Positions 46,125 to 57,264 of a stretch of 64,000 nt of DNA are shown in pieces. Position 1 is the stretch's first letter, and every line of letters starts with the position of its first letter. The stretch lies in NCBI GenBank assembly GCA_019055375.1, contig JAHQIW010004746.1:62001-126000 (forward strand), given 5' to 3'. The translations under genes and the position numbers were made by a program. The notes beneath the pieces were generated by a model, which was not told where the DNA came from, did not search any database, and saw only the letters and a program-made list of their open reading frames with translations. Origin of the DNA: Parelaphostrongylus tenuis. Lineage: Eukaryota > Nematoda > Chromadorea > Rhabditida > Metastrongylidae.

Positions 46125-46400
46125 TTTCGTTCCTAGTGTTTTCTTAAGACCACGCTCAAATTTCAACATATCTCGTAATGCCTGTTTGAGCCAACATGTT
46201 ATGTGGTCTGTTGAATGGGCTGACTCATAGAGCCCGATACACTCGACGGTTTCATCAGTCGAGCGGTACCTTTCGTTTTTATCTAATCCTTCGTCCTGTA
46301 CTTAGACGACGACGAACATTTTACACTTTCTGTCAAGTGAGATTATCACCGAGCAGACAATAGTGTACACTCGATTGCTTTTGGCTGGTATCGTCAGCAT
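46125..46400 (+). repeat. Dispersed repeat family F, copy
   Basis: cctttcgttcctagtgtttt, cttaagaccacgctcaaatt, tttgagccaacatgttatgt, ggtctgttgaatgggctgac, gacgacgaacattttacact, in the order of 13968-14275. Confidence 0.65.
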
Positions 46401-46404
46401 ATCA

Positions 46405-48570
46405 TACTTTTCGTTTAAGCTAACCGATCAGAATTTCCCATCAGAAACCTCGTGTTACAGGCTCAGTTAAGAAAAAATACAATGTGACCTTTTTTGATGT
46501 CATTTTATTTTGCTTTCATAGCATTTCAATCTTCGTCTTGTTATGTTAATACTGCTCAAACTTGCCCTCCTTTTCCTGTGTTTTGACTATTTCTATCTGC
46601 CCGCGTTCCACAGACTGTATACACAGTATTTTCAGAAAATAGTCAAGTATAGTCCCGCTATATCCACTTTCGTTCCATTTAAACATTGATTAGACAGAGA
46701 GAAAAAGCGCACTGAGTAATGATGCATACTATCAGGAGGGAAGTTTCGACCCTTTTTGCCAACGCTCTCCACAAATCCATGTGGGCGCCCTCTAGTCGGC
46801 CACCTCCAAAATCGCAAAAAGATTTGTGTTGAAAAACATTCTACACCATTGAAGAGAAATGTTTGAAACGCTTCGCGAAGGATGGATGCAAGGAAACGAG
46901 TCGTATGCAAGAGGTGCATGACCCACGGTAGATGTGGTGACGAATCATGTAAAAAGGACAACTTAGCTATATAAACGGAGCACTCTGTTCTTACACAGCT
47001 AGTGAAGTGAAATCAATGTATTATGACGAATAGATTTTAAACTTTCGCCATAAATGTCTTGTTATTGCTTCTTCCACATACTTTCGTCATGGAAATAAAT
47101 ATGCAAAGCTATTTTAAAGTCGGCACTGCTTGTTATGGATGTAAGCTGCTTTTTGGACAGGTACTAACTGGGTTGCACTAGCGCTGACTAATGGATCTGA
47201 TTTGCTCACCGTTCATAGCGCTGTGCAATCACCATGTTTGTATGCATTTACTATCCCTAGATCTCCTGCACCTAGAATATCTTTTGCTTTTGTAAATCTA
47301 TCCCTACTTGTTTATTTTTTGAATTTATTGTCAACACTTTTGGCATTCAAATTGAAGGGCATTTCCATTTTGATTGTTAACATATCTCATATGATGTTAC
47401 TTTTTCAGTAGCAGTAGATAATAGATTAGGGTATTGGCAATGATAACACCCGTTATGACGTTTAGTAAATTTTAGAATCGCAATCATAACTATGTTTTAC
47501 AAATGTTAACTAGTGGGAATGGTTTAGACATGCCTTCACAGCTGTGTTGTTGCAAAGACTGTAAGAGATTCATCTGCTCATGCAATCGCCACATGGTGCG
47601 TCCTCCTTGTAAATTTGAAAGCCAGCAATGACATGCCTAGAGATACATGGAAATCAAGCTACGCCTATAGATTAATATGGTTGAATGACTCACAGCTCCA
47701 CATATTGGCAAACACATGACACAAAGGGTGCACTGGGCTTCTTGCAAATAATATATGCGCATCCAATTTTCTTCGTTACGGCATTCGCCATCTGAAAAGC
47801 TCTCTCAATTTTTCCACTAGCCATTGTGCCCTCTTCATTTCATAAATCTTCTGTACTTTTTGAAAGACAAAAGAAAATCAAAGAGCTTCACATCAGGTCA
47901 TGAACTGCAATGCTTGAGTGCTCTACGAAAAGCGACGTCATTTAATATTTTCATTTTCAGATTCTTAAAAAAGTATCATCACCTAAGAAAAGGATTTTTT
48001 TTAACTATCTACTTACATTGGAGTAAGACTGACGAGAGGTGTGCAGCGCTGCCGAGACTGCTGTGTTCCACCAACTGTTGATAGACTAAAAGTGTAGAAA
48101 CGAAAAACTTGCATTCTAAGCACTGAATTCGGCCGATTTTCTCTTCTTGAAATAGAGATGAGATAAATATACGAGACTGTGGCAAGAAAACAATGGAAGA
48201 GCTGCGCCGAGTCTGTTTTCCGCAGGATATAGTGATTTTCTCTATGGCTTGGCAAGAATTCCAAATGAAGGGTTTTTAATACCAGATCTTGAGCCCTTCC
48301 ATGAGATCTGTGTTATGGCACTTGAACGAGAAAAGCATTTCGACTTTTCGAATGAAAGGTATGATATTTTGAACGAAAAGTGATGATAATTAACGGTGAT
48401 CACCTATGAGCAATCGAGTGTATAGCAAATTCAATGATTTTTATCGCTTGACGGCGCGTGTAAGTATGTCGGCTTCGGTTTCTTTTAACTGTGGACGTCT
48501 CTCCTCAGAACTGACTGAACCGAAAGGCACCGCGTAACTGATTAGACCCAAAGGCCGAAATACGTGTCTT
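46405..48570. other. Intergenic, no gene assigned
   Basis: A Cys-rich stretch at about 47537-47594 (LCCCKDCKRFICSCNRHM between cacag and gtgcgt) could be a small exon. No partner was found. Otherwise nothing was recognised. Confidence 0.35.
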
Positions 48571-48574
48571 GCAT

Positions 48575-48930
48575 TGTATAAGTCATAATTATTATTTGAG
48601 CTAACATGTCACGTGGTCTGGTAGTGGGCTCTTGTACAGCCCGATACACGTGCTTCCACCTTACAATCTCTTTAGTCGAGTAAAACGCGTCGTCTTTTAG
48701 TCCTCTCGGGAGCCCCTCCTCTCCCTATGAAGAGGTAGCGACGGCGAACGATTTACACTGTAAGTCAAGTGGAATTATCACCGAACATACAATGTTATAC
48801 AATGATTGCTCTTTGACTGGTAATTTTTATAACATTAAACCTTTGTTTCGAGAGTTTATTAAGACACGCTCAAATTTTGATATATCTCATAAGTATCATT
48901 TGAGTCTACATGTCATGCGGTCTGTTAATA
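48575..48930 (+). repeat. Two family F copies in tandem, second truncated
   Basis: The first runs from attattatttgagctaacat, then gtcacgtggtctggtagtgg, to gcgacggcgaacgatttaca. The second begins at about 48840 (cctttgtttcgagagtttat) and stops after atgtcatgcggtctgtta. Confidence 0.6.
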
Positions 48931-49210
48931 AAACACTCCAATTAAAGGTATAGGATTGTATTGTTTTGAGCGAGATCTCATGAAAAAAAACATTTGAAAC
49001 GAAACGTAAAGGGTTTTCATCGAGAAAAGGGTAGAGTGGGAGACTCTTACTCACATCTCCCACTTGCTTAGCGACTAGGAAATTAAACTTGTCGCTGTCC
49101 GTTTTATCGATATGTTTTAGTGGGAAACTGAGAATGTTGCTGGCGACATTATCAAAATTATCCTCAGTGACATCGTGGTGACACAATCCAGAAATGTAGC
49201 GAGCACTCAC

Positions 49211-49952
49211 CTCTGATCACAGTCATATTCTTGGAGATTGAATTAACATCATAAAACAGCGTCCTCCACTGAGGTGCGATAAATTCATTTTTGCCGCAAT
49301 TAATTTTTTACCAAAAGGCTCATGTTACTGCCTGTAGGAAAAGTATTGCTACCGGTGTTGCCAATCTTTTGTGCTCCACTCGTGGGAGCAATTCTGGAGA
49401 CGAATTTTTCATTTTCCAAGTTAATTACACCATGGTAATATTCGATATTGGATATGCGATCCAGAGTAGACCTCAGATCGTTGTGTTCATTCGCAATTAC
49501 GTTGTTCAGTGATAGACGACAGTAATTTTCTTCGGGGTTTTCACAGTTGCACATTACACCTACAAAATGGAACACCATGCAGAATTAGGTATGCAACATC
49601 AGATCCTGAAACACGTTTTTTTTTTGGAGGATTAAGAGTTAGATCAAAAATTTGCTTTAAGTTCATCATCTTCTGAGTAGAGTTCTTCTCCAAAAGGTGG
49701 GGTGATGATAGAATTTAATGTCTCACTGTGACATGAAATTCCTAAATGGATCTCTCCTAATTCTGTGACTTGATAAGAAACTGTCGTATTTGGGTACTAT
49801 CAAACGTACCAGCAATAGAAAAAGAGCAGCAATCATGGTGTCCATTGTCATGGACTGAATATGCGATTGATCTGACGGCTTTGTACCGATTACAAACGTT
49901 CTTTGATTTTGTTTTCACTGTTGTCATTGAATCCCTCTTGTCAACAAGTGAG
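49211..49952 (-). CDS. Minus-strand gene fragment, possibly receptor L-domain-like
   Basis: Three exons join in phase on the minus strand: about 49952-49810 (acceptor acaacag, donor G|gtacgt), 49559-49312 (acceptor ttttgtag, donor TTG|gtaaaa) and 49268-49211 (acceptor cacctcag, donor GAG|gtgagt). Reading: VCNRYKAVRSIAYSVHDNGH, CNCENPEENYCRLSLNNVIA, NEHNDLRSTLDRISNIEYYH, GVINLENEKF, WRTLFYDVNSISKNMTVIR. The C...L..I..I..-G-x-I-x-L-x-N layout recalls receptor L-domain repeats of nematode irld proteins, but this is weak. A further clean frame, 49207-48960 (HHDVTEDNFDNVASNILSFP), lies just downstream out of phase. No signal peptide was seen. Confidence 0.4.
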
Positions 49953-50221
49953 GTGGTGGCATATTTCAATATCCCTACTATTTCCGTCTCTACATTGTTA
50001 TGGTATCAAATGTTTTCGTCCTACTGACAAAGCCGTATCGTACTACTGACGAAGGCGTAGCATATGCTATGTTCACAATCCACCAATCACATATGTCAGC
50101 ACTAAGCAAGTGGTCGTCTCGAAGATCACCGAAACGTGACATGTCAAAAGACGAACTTCTCTGGAGCAGTCAAAAAAGTGTAGGAGAATGGAAGAAGATT
50201 TTTGTAATAGATTAATCCAGT

Positions 50222-51090
50222 TGACATACGGTATTTTTTATCTTGTAAACTATCCTTTTTATGAGCGTGCGCTAAATTGGTATATGTTCTTGTGAACCGG
50301 TAATTTGTGTATCAGCCATCTCTCCTGCGTCACACCCTACTATGCTGCATCAAACAACATTTGACAATTTAATTAGAATCAACACAGCTTAACACGTTGG
50401 GAATCGCTATGGTATATAAGTGTACCACGAAAAATTCGTACAAGAATTTTCTACGACGCACGCACAAAGTGCGGAAATGTAGGAAAATAAGTGATAGATT
50501 GAGTTTCAAGATGACATTATTATAAATCACAATGTATCACAAAAGAGACTCCTATGACAGTTTCACGGCTTTTAAAGTACAAACAACGTCCGTATATTGA
50601 GAAATCAACTATGTTCTAAGAAGAGAAACCACATCTTCCCAAAAGGAACATATTTCCAGTTGTTTTAAGATATCTGTTCACACTTGCTTCTTTTATTTGC
50701 CCACGTTTCTGTAGTCATTCAGTAGCTTGAGAAATGACGATTCTGATAGTGGGCTTGGTTTATGGTTCGAGAAAACCCTCATACTTTGTTGTACTAATCA
50801 TTGAACAACAACGTCTTGCAATCACGTCCATTTCTGAACTTCACAACGGATATTTGATGTCATATGGTGAGTTTATAGGTTAGATTGGATTGAATATTAG
50901 TGGAGGGTCACTGAATCCTTAAGAATTGAATGGACTCGTGTGAGAAGTGTTCGTATTTTCTCTTCTTTTGCACTCAGCAGAGCTCTCATTAGACTATTAG
51001 TAGTCATTCAAGAACTCGAAAACTGAAAAATGTAGTAATGAACCTAATTTGTGAGCAGACCTTCATAGTGAATCTTCCCCACAAAACGTG
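50222..51090. other. Intergenic with a dispersed motif (family E)
   Basis: gtagtcattcagtagcttga, gaaatgacgattctgatagt at about 50712-50752 resembles 41085-41170, 53720-53800 and 56460-56530. Nothing else was seen. Confidence 0.35.
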
Positions 51091-51094
51091 ATGA

Positions 51095-51365
51095 CATTGT
51101 GGTCAAGAGCGCATGTGGCTCAGTGCTTAGAGGTGCTCCGCGTCGTACTTGAAGTCGCTGGTTCGACCTCACACTCATGGCTCATTAGGCCTTTCATCCG
51201 TCTGGAATTGTTGACATTTGTGCCAAACTTGTCTGGGAGCAGAAGCAGCACTGGTTCAATATATCAGTAGACGGCAACGTTAACGTCACCTTGACAGAAG
51301 CCAGATATTGTTGGCGAAGTGACTGGTGCAAACTTCAGGGTTGATCAACGCTTAGAACTTGTCTA
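51095..51365 (+). repeat. SINE family B, best-preserved copy
   Basis: Head agcgcatgtggctcagtgct, then tagaggtgctccgcg, then gtcgctggttcgacctcaca as B-box. Body cttgtctgggagcagaagca, then gtgcaaacttcagggttgat. The head is tRNA-derived. Related copies lie at 18845, 27945, 29055 and 41430. Confidence 0.65.
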
Positions 51366-52430
51366 TCTCTGATAAACGTAATTTAGTTGAGAAAAAGCGA
51401 CCATTTCCCTTGAGAATCCCTACTTTTCAATGTGACGGCTACATGCGACGCAGTTCCAACCCTCAACGATATTGCGAAACTGGAAATAGCCAGAATAGGC
51501 CTTGTTAGAATCCACATCAAAAGGTTTGAGGAGTACCTCTAAAATAAAGAAACCGTCTCTCCCAATTAACGCCTTTCTGGTATTCATAGAGTGATCATTA
51601 ACCCCTGAGGAACGCCTATAGAAATCGATGCGCGCAGAGCAATACGCGATTTTTCGCTATTTGATTGAGGTTATCTCGCCATTTTTCAAATTTTTTGGAA
51701 TTCTCGTATTACTTGGATAGAAAAAGATTTCTCTTTTCGCTCATATGATTCTGGTGTGGACTATCAGTGTCCCCTTTTTTTTGAAAAAAACCTTTCACTG
51801 CAATGTAACATGGAAAATAAGACTGAGTTTCACATATGCCGCACACTGTTTGTCGGCTAAGTACGTCAATGAGTGTGGATCGGTAGCGCGATCGACAGCA
51901 CGCGTGAGCGCAACTCACATGTGGAGAGTAATCTTTGTTATTTATTTTGAAACATGTTCCGATTTGGCAAGCAATCTAGATAAAGCATGTGACTCAAATA
52001 CTCGTAGATTTCCTATATAGTTCACAGCTATTTATGTTTTGACTCAGGATGCTCCAGGCTTATATCGGAAATATTTGGCAATGTAAGCAGTGTAAAATGA
52101 AAATGGAATTCTTAAGTATTAGAACGATAGAACAAAGACGCACTAGACTGACGACACAAAACCGATGAATTTCTTCACCTGCTAGACTATGTGTTTTCCC
52201 AATCATCGTTCTTCTGCTCATTTTAGGTATTTGCTTGTTCTACAATCAACATCTCATATTTGATCATGAACAGTTCGCAAAGGTCACATGGTTAGCTGTA
52301 TGTGAATTACGTCGCTTTGGACTTCAGCTCGCCGCTCATCGAAGAACAAGGGTTTCTTTTGAACTAAAACATTTTCGAGATTTTAGTATTCTCACTGCTT
52401 TTTTTTTCGCAGTGTTATTACACTACTTAT

Positions 52431-52695
52431 ATAACTAAGAGAATGAGTGGTGGACAAAAACACGGCCTCAGGCGGGATCGAACCCACGTTTCATCCTATC
52501 CGGGGACGACCATACCCGACCAAACCTGTCAAAGGTTGGTGGCTGATAGCTAACACTGAGATGTTGAAGAATGAGTGGTCGGCAAATGTGCCTCAGTGGT
52601 GTAGTGGTAGAGCACGTCTCCGGATAGGATGAAACGTGGATTCGATTCCCTCCTGAGGACCGTGTTTTTGTCCACCACTCAATTCTCTTAGTTAT
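52431..52695. repeat. Family A foldback with near-perfect terminal repeats
   Basis: The left end ataactaagagaatgagtgg and the right end ccactcaattctcttagtta are complementary. The arms contain inverted tRNA-like modules: ggcgggatcgaacccacgtt (left) and gtggtgtagtggtagagcac...gaaacgtggattcgattccc (right). The unit is 265 bases long with a spacer of about 90. Confidence 0.8.
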
Positions 52696-52740
52696 AAAAC
52701 ATTTTCTTTTACCACTTATAGGCACTTTATCGGTCCTCTT

Positions 52741-52892
52741 CACAATGCTTTTTTTGACAGTACGAATCCTCGTACTTATGGCATTTGAGTCGCTTTTTCA
52801 TCCTCTTCTTGAACGTCGTAGATCAGTGACCAAGCGAGTCTCCTTGTGATCTTGAGGATGTGGCTGTCCTCGAAGTTGGCGTTGTTTTTGAC
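52741..52892 (-). repeat. tRNA-derived SINE, Ser/Leu-like head, truncated copy
   Basis: tttttttgacagtacgaatc, ctcttcttgaacgtcgtaga, gcgagtctccttgtgatctt match 57018-57260. The tRNA-like end is missing. Confidence 0.5.
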
Positions 52893-52989
52893 TGTTTTTT
52901 GCTCATTACTCAATTCTCTTAGATATGTGTGAAACATCATAACACTGCGAAATAGGCAGTATAAGGTCTCTGCATTTAGCTGAAAATAA

Positions 52990-53465
52990 AAAATCGAAGA
53001 TGGTTTTATTGTCGATCATCAATTTTCGCTCCCATATCTTCCCATTCTAATGTTCGCATGACATTCTGGAGGGTGACAGTGAATAATTTTAGCGAAATTG
53101 TATCGTCTTGTCGACCCTCTATTCTTACGTCGATAGTAATATTGCTTTCAAAATGGCGATATGTTAGTTGTAAAATCTTTATATAGCTCATGAAGGATCA
53201 TTATGTACCGAGTAGGGATGCCCTGGTTATCCAAAGCCTCTATAACATCTTCTATTTCCACTGAATCACAAGCTTTCCTCAAATCGATGAAAGTGAGACA
53301 GAGTGGTAGTTTCTTCACTCGTGAAACTTCAATAAGTTTTGTAATCGTGTTAATGTGGTCTATGGTAGTCATTCCCTTTCGGAACTCGGCTTATTCGCAT
53401 GTTGTCTGTGGTCCAGTGTTCTGTCATTCCTGTTCGGATGACTTTAGGAAAATATGGACTATAAC
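52990..53465 (-). mobile_element. RTE internal fragment
   Basis: The minus strand reads TTIDHINTITKLIEVSRVKK, LPLCLTFIDLRKACDSVEIE and IEALDNQGIPTRYIMILHEL, then the MGAKIDDRQ block. This is the RT fingers and palm of the RTE family, 3'-truncated before the catalytic FADD block. Confidence 0.85.
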
Positions 53466-54055
53466 ACAGTATTGTGTGCTATCACCATAAACAACGTTTC
53501 TGCTTTCTCACCATAAAGCAGGTATCAGTGTGGGGCGTGGGCCACTAATGAGAAGGGCGACACCTCCGAAACGTGCGTATAGCTCTGACGTACAACCTCG
53601 GTTAGGCCTTGAACATTCTCACAGTTCAATGTAAAGTCTTTGTCTAACAAAAGAGTGCCCTCAAAAGTCCCTGACCTGAAGCAGAAGAAAACCTTTTTTT
53701 TCCTATATCATCTGTTTTGTACACATCTATAGCATGAGAAATACTGGTTTGTATTCAAAAACTTGATTTGTGATAAGACTCTCATAGTACGTTCAACTAT
53801 CAGACGAAAGATAACGTTCCGCTTTCGAACTTATTTGCCCACTTTTCCTCACAGATGATTTGTTGATACCTATATAGTAGTTCATCTCAAGCAAGACGTA
53901 CAAAATTTCCATTCTATGCAAACTCTATCACCGCGATTAAATATAATCAAACTAAATGGAAAATTCCAATTGAGTTTTATCGATAAAAAAAGCTCTGTTG
54001 TTTGAAACTCTTGCTTTCTAAGACCGACTGTCTATTAACCTCGGCATGCTTCAAT

Positions 54056-54640
54056 ACAATTACTGATTTTCTTCTTCAAGCAACACACGAGGTGTTACAA
54101 TAAACTTCATTCGACAGCTGACGTTTCGGCAGTTCGTCTTCTTCAGAGATTGGAAAGGTCAAATCGTCCGCAGTCCAAATCAAACACCTCCATTACTCCT
54201 TTAAAAAAAATTACCAGACCTGTATTTCAATGCATCAAGCGCAAAATCAACTCTCAACATATCACCGCTTTTTATCATAAATCGCAGAGAGTAGTGCCTC
54301 GTAAACACTCGTGATATGAGCCAGTATATAAGACTGTTGTTTGATGGGAAAGGTGCATTACGAGCCTATGTGATTTCTTTCCGGTGATCTCCACTTGGAT
54401 CATTTAGTGGAACACATATAAAAAGCGGTGAGTATGTTGAGAGTTGATTTTGCGCTTGATGCGATTGAAATATAGGTCTGGTAATTTTTTCTAAAAGAGT
54501 AATGGAGGTGTTTGACTGATTGGACTGCGGACGATTTGACCTTTCCAAGCTGTGAAGAAGGCGAACTGCCGAAACGTCAGCTGTCGAATGAAGTTTATTG
54601 TAACACCTCGTGTTTTGCTTAAAGAAGAAAACAGTAATTA
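54056..54640. repeat. Foldback element with ~200-bp arms
   Basis: The left arm (caattactgattttcttctt, acacgaggtgttacaataaa, cttcattcgacagctgacgt) and the right arm (acgtcagctgtcgaatgaag, tttattgtaacacctcgtgt) are near-complements around a ~130-base loop. Each arm holds the motif ctgaagaagacg...ctgccgaaacgt or a variant (tgtgaagaaggcgaactgcc). Confidence 0.8.
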
Positions 54641-54949
54641 TACTCTTGCTTTCAATACGAACTCTGTGGAATGCAGTTGCATTCTAAGGAATGTGTGTTC
54701 AGTGCTTTTCTCTACTAGAGAAAATTTTTTGCTAAACTAATAGCAATAATCTAGTGGCTTGAAAATGTTTCACTTCTTGCTTGACGTGGTTTCTGAAAAT
54801 GCTTTCGTTATTGAACAGTGCCAATGAAGGAATAAAAGAGTTGCTTATGGCTAAGTGGCTCGTTGTTTGAACTTCGAAGCAAAATTTGTTAGTAGCTAAA
54901 CAAAAAAAGTTCAATGTTCAGATGGATAATTGTAGATATGTGCTTGTGT

Positions 54950-55709
54950 ATCAATCGGCGACAAATTTTCGAAGCTGATCTCATTCGTTGAACAGAAACT
55001 TTTCATAGGGTTGTTAGTAATCATTAGAAAGCTCGGGCTATAACTGTACGTTACCGGATTTTTGAAAACACCCTTTTATAACACTGTACCATGCAGAACG
55101 AAAATTTGTTTCACAATCACCTTTCGCCTCCCCTTTTATCACGAAAACAGATTTCAGGGAGTACGAAAAGCATATCAGCTTGTAGAGAATTTCCGTACTA
55201 TCAGATTCTACATTTTTATCTGAAGTTTCTGTCGATTCGGCAAAAAATCTCCAAGAGAATAACAATATCTTAAACACGATTGATCGCCCGTCCCTGCACC
55301 TCCCCCCGCCCCCTTCCACCGCTACGTGAGTTGGCCGGTAAGCAATGTCGCCGGAAACGTTCACAGCCGAGTGAAATGTGAGGGAAGCGATGACATGTTA
55401 ATGAGGTATTAACCTGATCGGACGCGTCACCTCATCGACAGAAACTCTAGATAGAAAAGCGTGATTCTGATATCGAAAATTCTCTACAGTTTAAAACTCT
55501 TTTCGTGCTTATAGCGGTATATGCTAACGCAAAAATGAAGGCCAACGGCGAGTGAGAAACAAAATGTTGTTTTGAATGTTACAGAATTATAAAAGGGTGT
55601 TTTGGAAGACCGGCAATAAAGAGTTGTAGCATTCCAGCGATTATTTACACTCCCATGAAAAGTTCCTGTCCTTCGAATGAGATCGGCTTGAATATTTGTT
55701 GCCGCCTAA
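54950..55709. repeat. Long terminal-inverted-repeat element (family D relative)
   Basis: Left end cggcgacaaattttcgaagc; right end gccgatctcattcg-type arm finishing tgaatatttgttgccgccta. The inner arms also pair (cccttttataac with aattataaaagggtg; agagaatttccgtactatca with gatatcgaaaattctctaca). No transposase was seen, so it is probably a non-autonomous DNA transposon. Confidence 0.7.
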
Positions 55710-55944
55710 TTTATAAGTACCGTAAATGAAGAGCAATAAAGTGTTCAGTAGCACTTCAATATACGACCTCTTGGCGAGTTCCTCTCTTCCTCTTAAGAGT
55801 GCGGTGCTTTGCTGGAAGCGTTTTCGTTATTTCTATGAGCTATAAGATTACTGAAATCTCTTCTATCATATTCCTAATTACTGATAATTAACTCTTTTCA
55901 TACAACAACAGAAATCCAGTTTTGATTCGAAAACTACCACACTG

Positions 55945-56010
55945 TCATTGGAGTGCGCCCGCCCATTCGGCGACTGCGTCGCGTGCCAGACGAAACTTCA
56001 AAGTGGAAAC
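55945..56010 (+). repeat. GC-rich dispersed motif
   Basis: gagtgcgcccgcccattcgg, cgactgcgtcgcgtgccaga in AT-rich surroundings. A similar block, ccgcgcgacggcgccgcgtg, lies at about 56776. Confidence 0.4.
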
Positions 56011-57017
56011 CAAAGGGTTGAATAAGGAAAACCGTAATATAGCACTTGAAAGTATGATCCATTCTCAACGATATGTGGCTTTCTCGTTGAAACATAAGAA
56101 ATTGTTCGGAATAATAGACTTTTTAGTCTATAAAACCTTTAACACGTTGACAACGATCTGAGCTGTTATAAGCTCAGACACGCCGAGTGTGCGGCAGCGC
56201 GGCGCTGCGGAGTCTTCATTACCACGCCTTGCAATGGAAATATGCTAATGATTAGCAATCTGAGGTATTGAGGGGATGTTATCGTGATCAAATCAGGAAG
56301 TATAGCAGAAGAGACTCGTATAAAAAGTTTTGTATTTAAGAGAATGCTCATGTATCAAAAAAATCATTTATGTTTCAACAGGAAAAGCACTTTATTGTGG
56401 AAGGGAGCGTATTTTTAGCTGTCATATAACTTCGTAATTCTTCCTTTTTCATCCATGTTTTTATAATCATTAGATAGCATGAGAAATGCCTGTCCTCCCA
56501 CTAGGTTCGCTATGTGAACTGACTTAACATTTTACTTCCTACTAAGGAAAAGCTAACGTTTGCAAGCAGAATTTGTTTTAGTGCATTTCTGCCTTTTCCC
56601 TCAAGATTCGAGGATTCAGGAGAGAGCATCGCCAATGCTTTTGCTTCAGATAGCTTTATCGATGTCTGTTCTATCATATTTTACGATTTAATGGCGACGA
56701 AATCGTCCTTAGTGACCAAAAAATCAACATTTCATCAAAGAACTAGCACAACGTCACTGTAGCCGCCCCGCTAGCCGCGCGACGGCGCCGCGTGCCTCGC
56801 AGGATTTCAATGTCGTTTTCAACGTGTTGATAGAGTCCCTTCTGTGATTATTCATCATTTAATCATGATAATGTCACCTTTGAATAGCATGGCGAGCCAC
56901 ACTCAATCATGTGGTAGTATCCCAATGAAGTTTAGATTTCTATTGTCACTAAAGAATTATGTGGCAAGCGAATGGTAAAATATGTTAAAGTCGACCATTT
57001 CAAACACTTTGTTGGTC

Positions 57018-57260
57018 CGTCCTCACAGTACTTTTTTTGACTATGCGGATCTTAGTTCTTCTAGCATTCAGTTCGCTCTTTCGTTTGATTCTTTAATGTG
57101 TAGAATACTGGTTGAGCGAGTCTCCTTGCAATCCCGAGGATAGCCTGGCTGCGGCGTCCCAATAGGGCGTTGGTGTTGACTGCTGGAAAAAGTTCGGGGA
57201 TGAATTTTGGCTACACGCGTGCTGCGACGAGCATCACAACCACTCGGCCACGGTGCCCCC
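57018..57260 (-). repeat. tRNA-derived SINE, Ser/Leu-like head, best copy
   Basis: Read on the minus strand it opens gggggcaccgtggccgagtg, which matches the acceptor and A-box of Leu/Ser tRNAs, then gttgtgatgctcgtcgcagc. The body ends near tcaaaaaaagtactgtgagg. It is not a functional tRNA because the rest of the cloverleaf is absent. Confidence 0.65.
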
Positions 57261-57264
57261 AAAG

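Noticed and set aside
50090..50215. Protein-like frame end (SKWSSRRSPKRDMSKDELLW)
   Set aside because: Single short frame without partner exons or polyadenylation signal, opposite the minus-strand gene region.
52590..52665. Possible tRNA gene on the + strand
   Set aside because: Same reasons: inverted duplicate 100 bases away, degenerate anticodon arm, member of a repeat family.
55922..56161. 79-codon + frame
   Set aside because: It begins inside a GC-rich dispersed motif, has no splice sites, and composition is not convincing.
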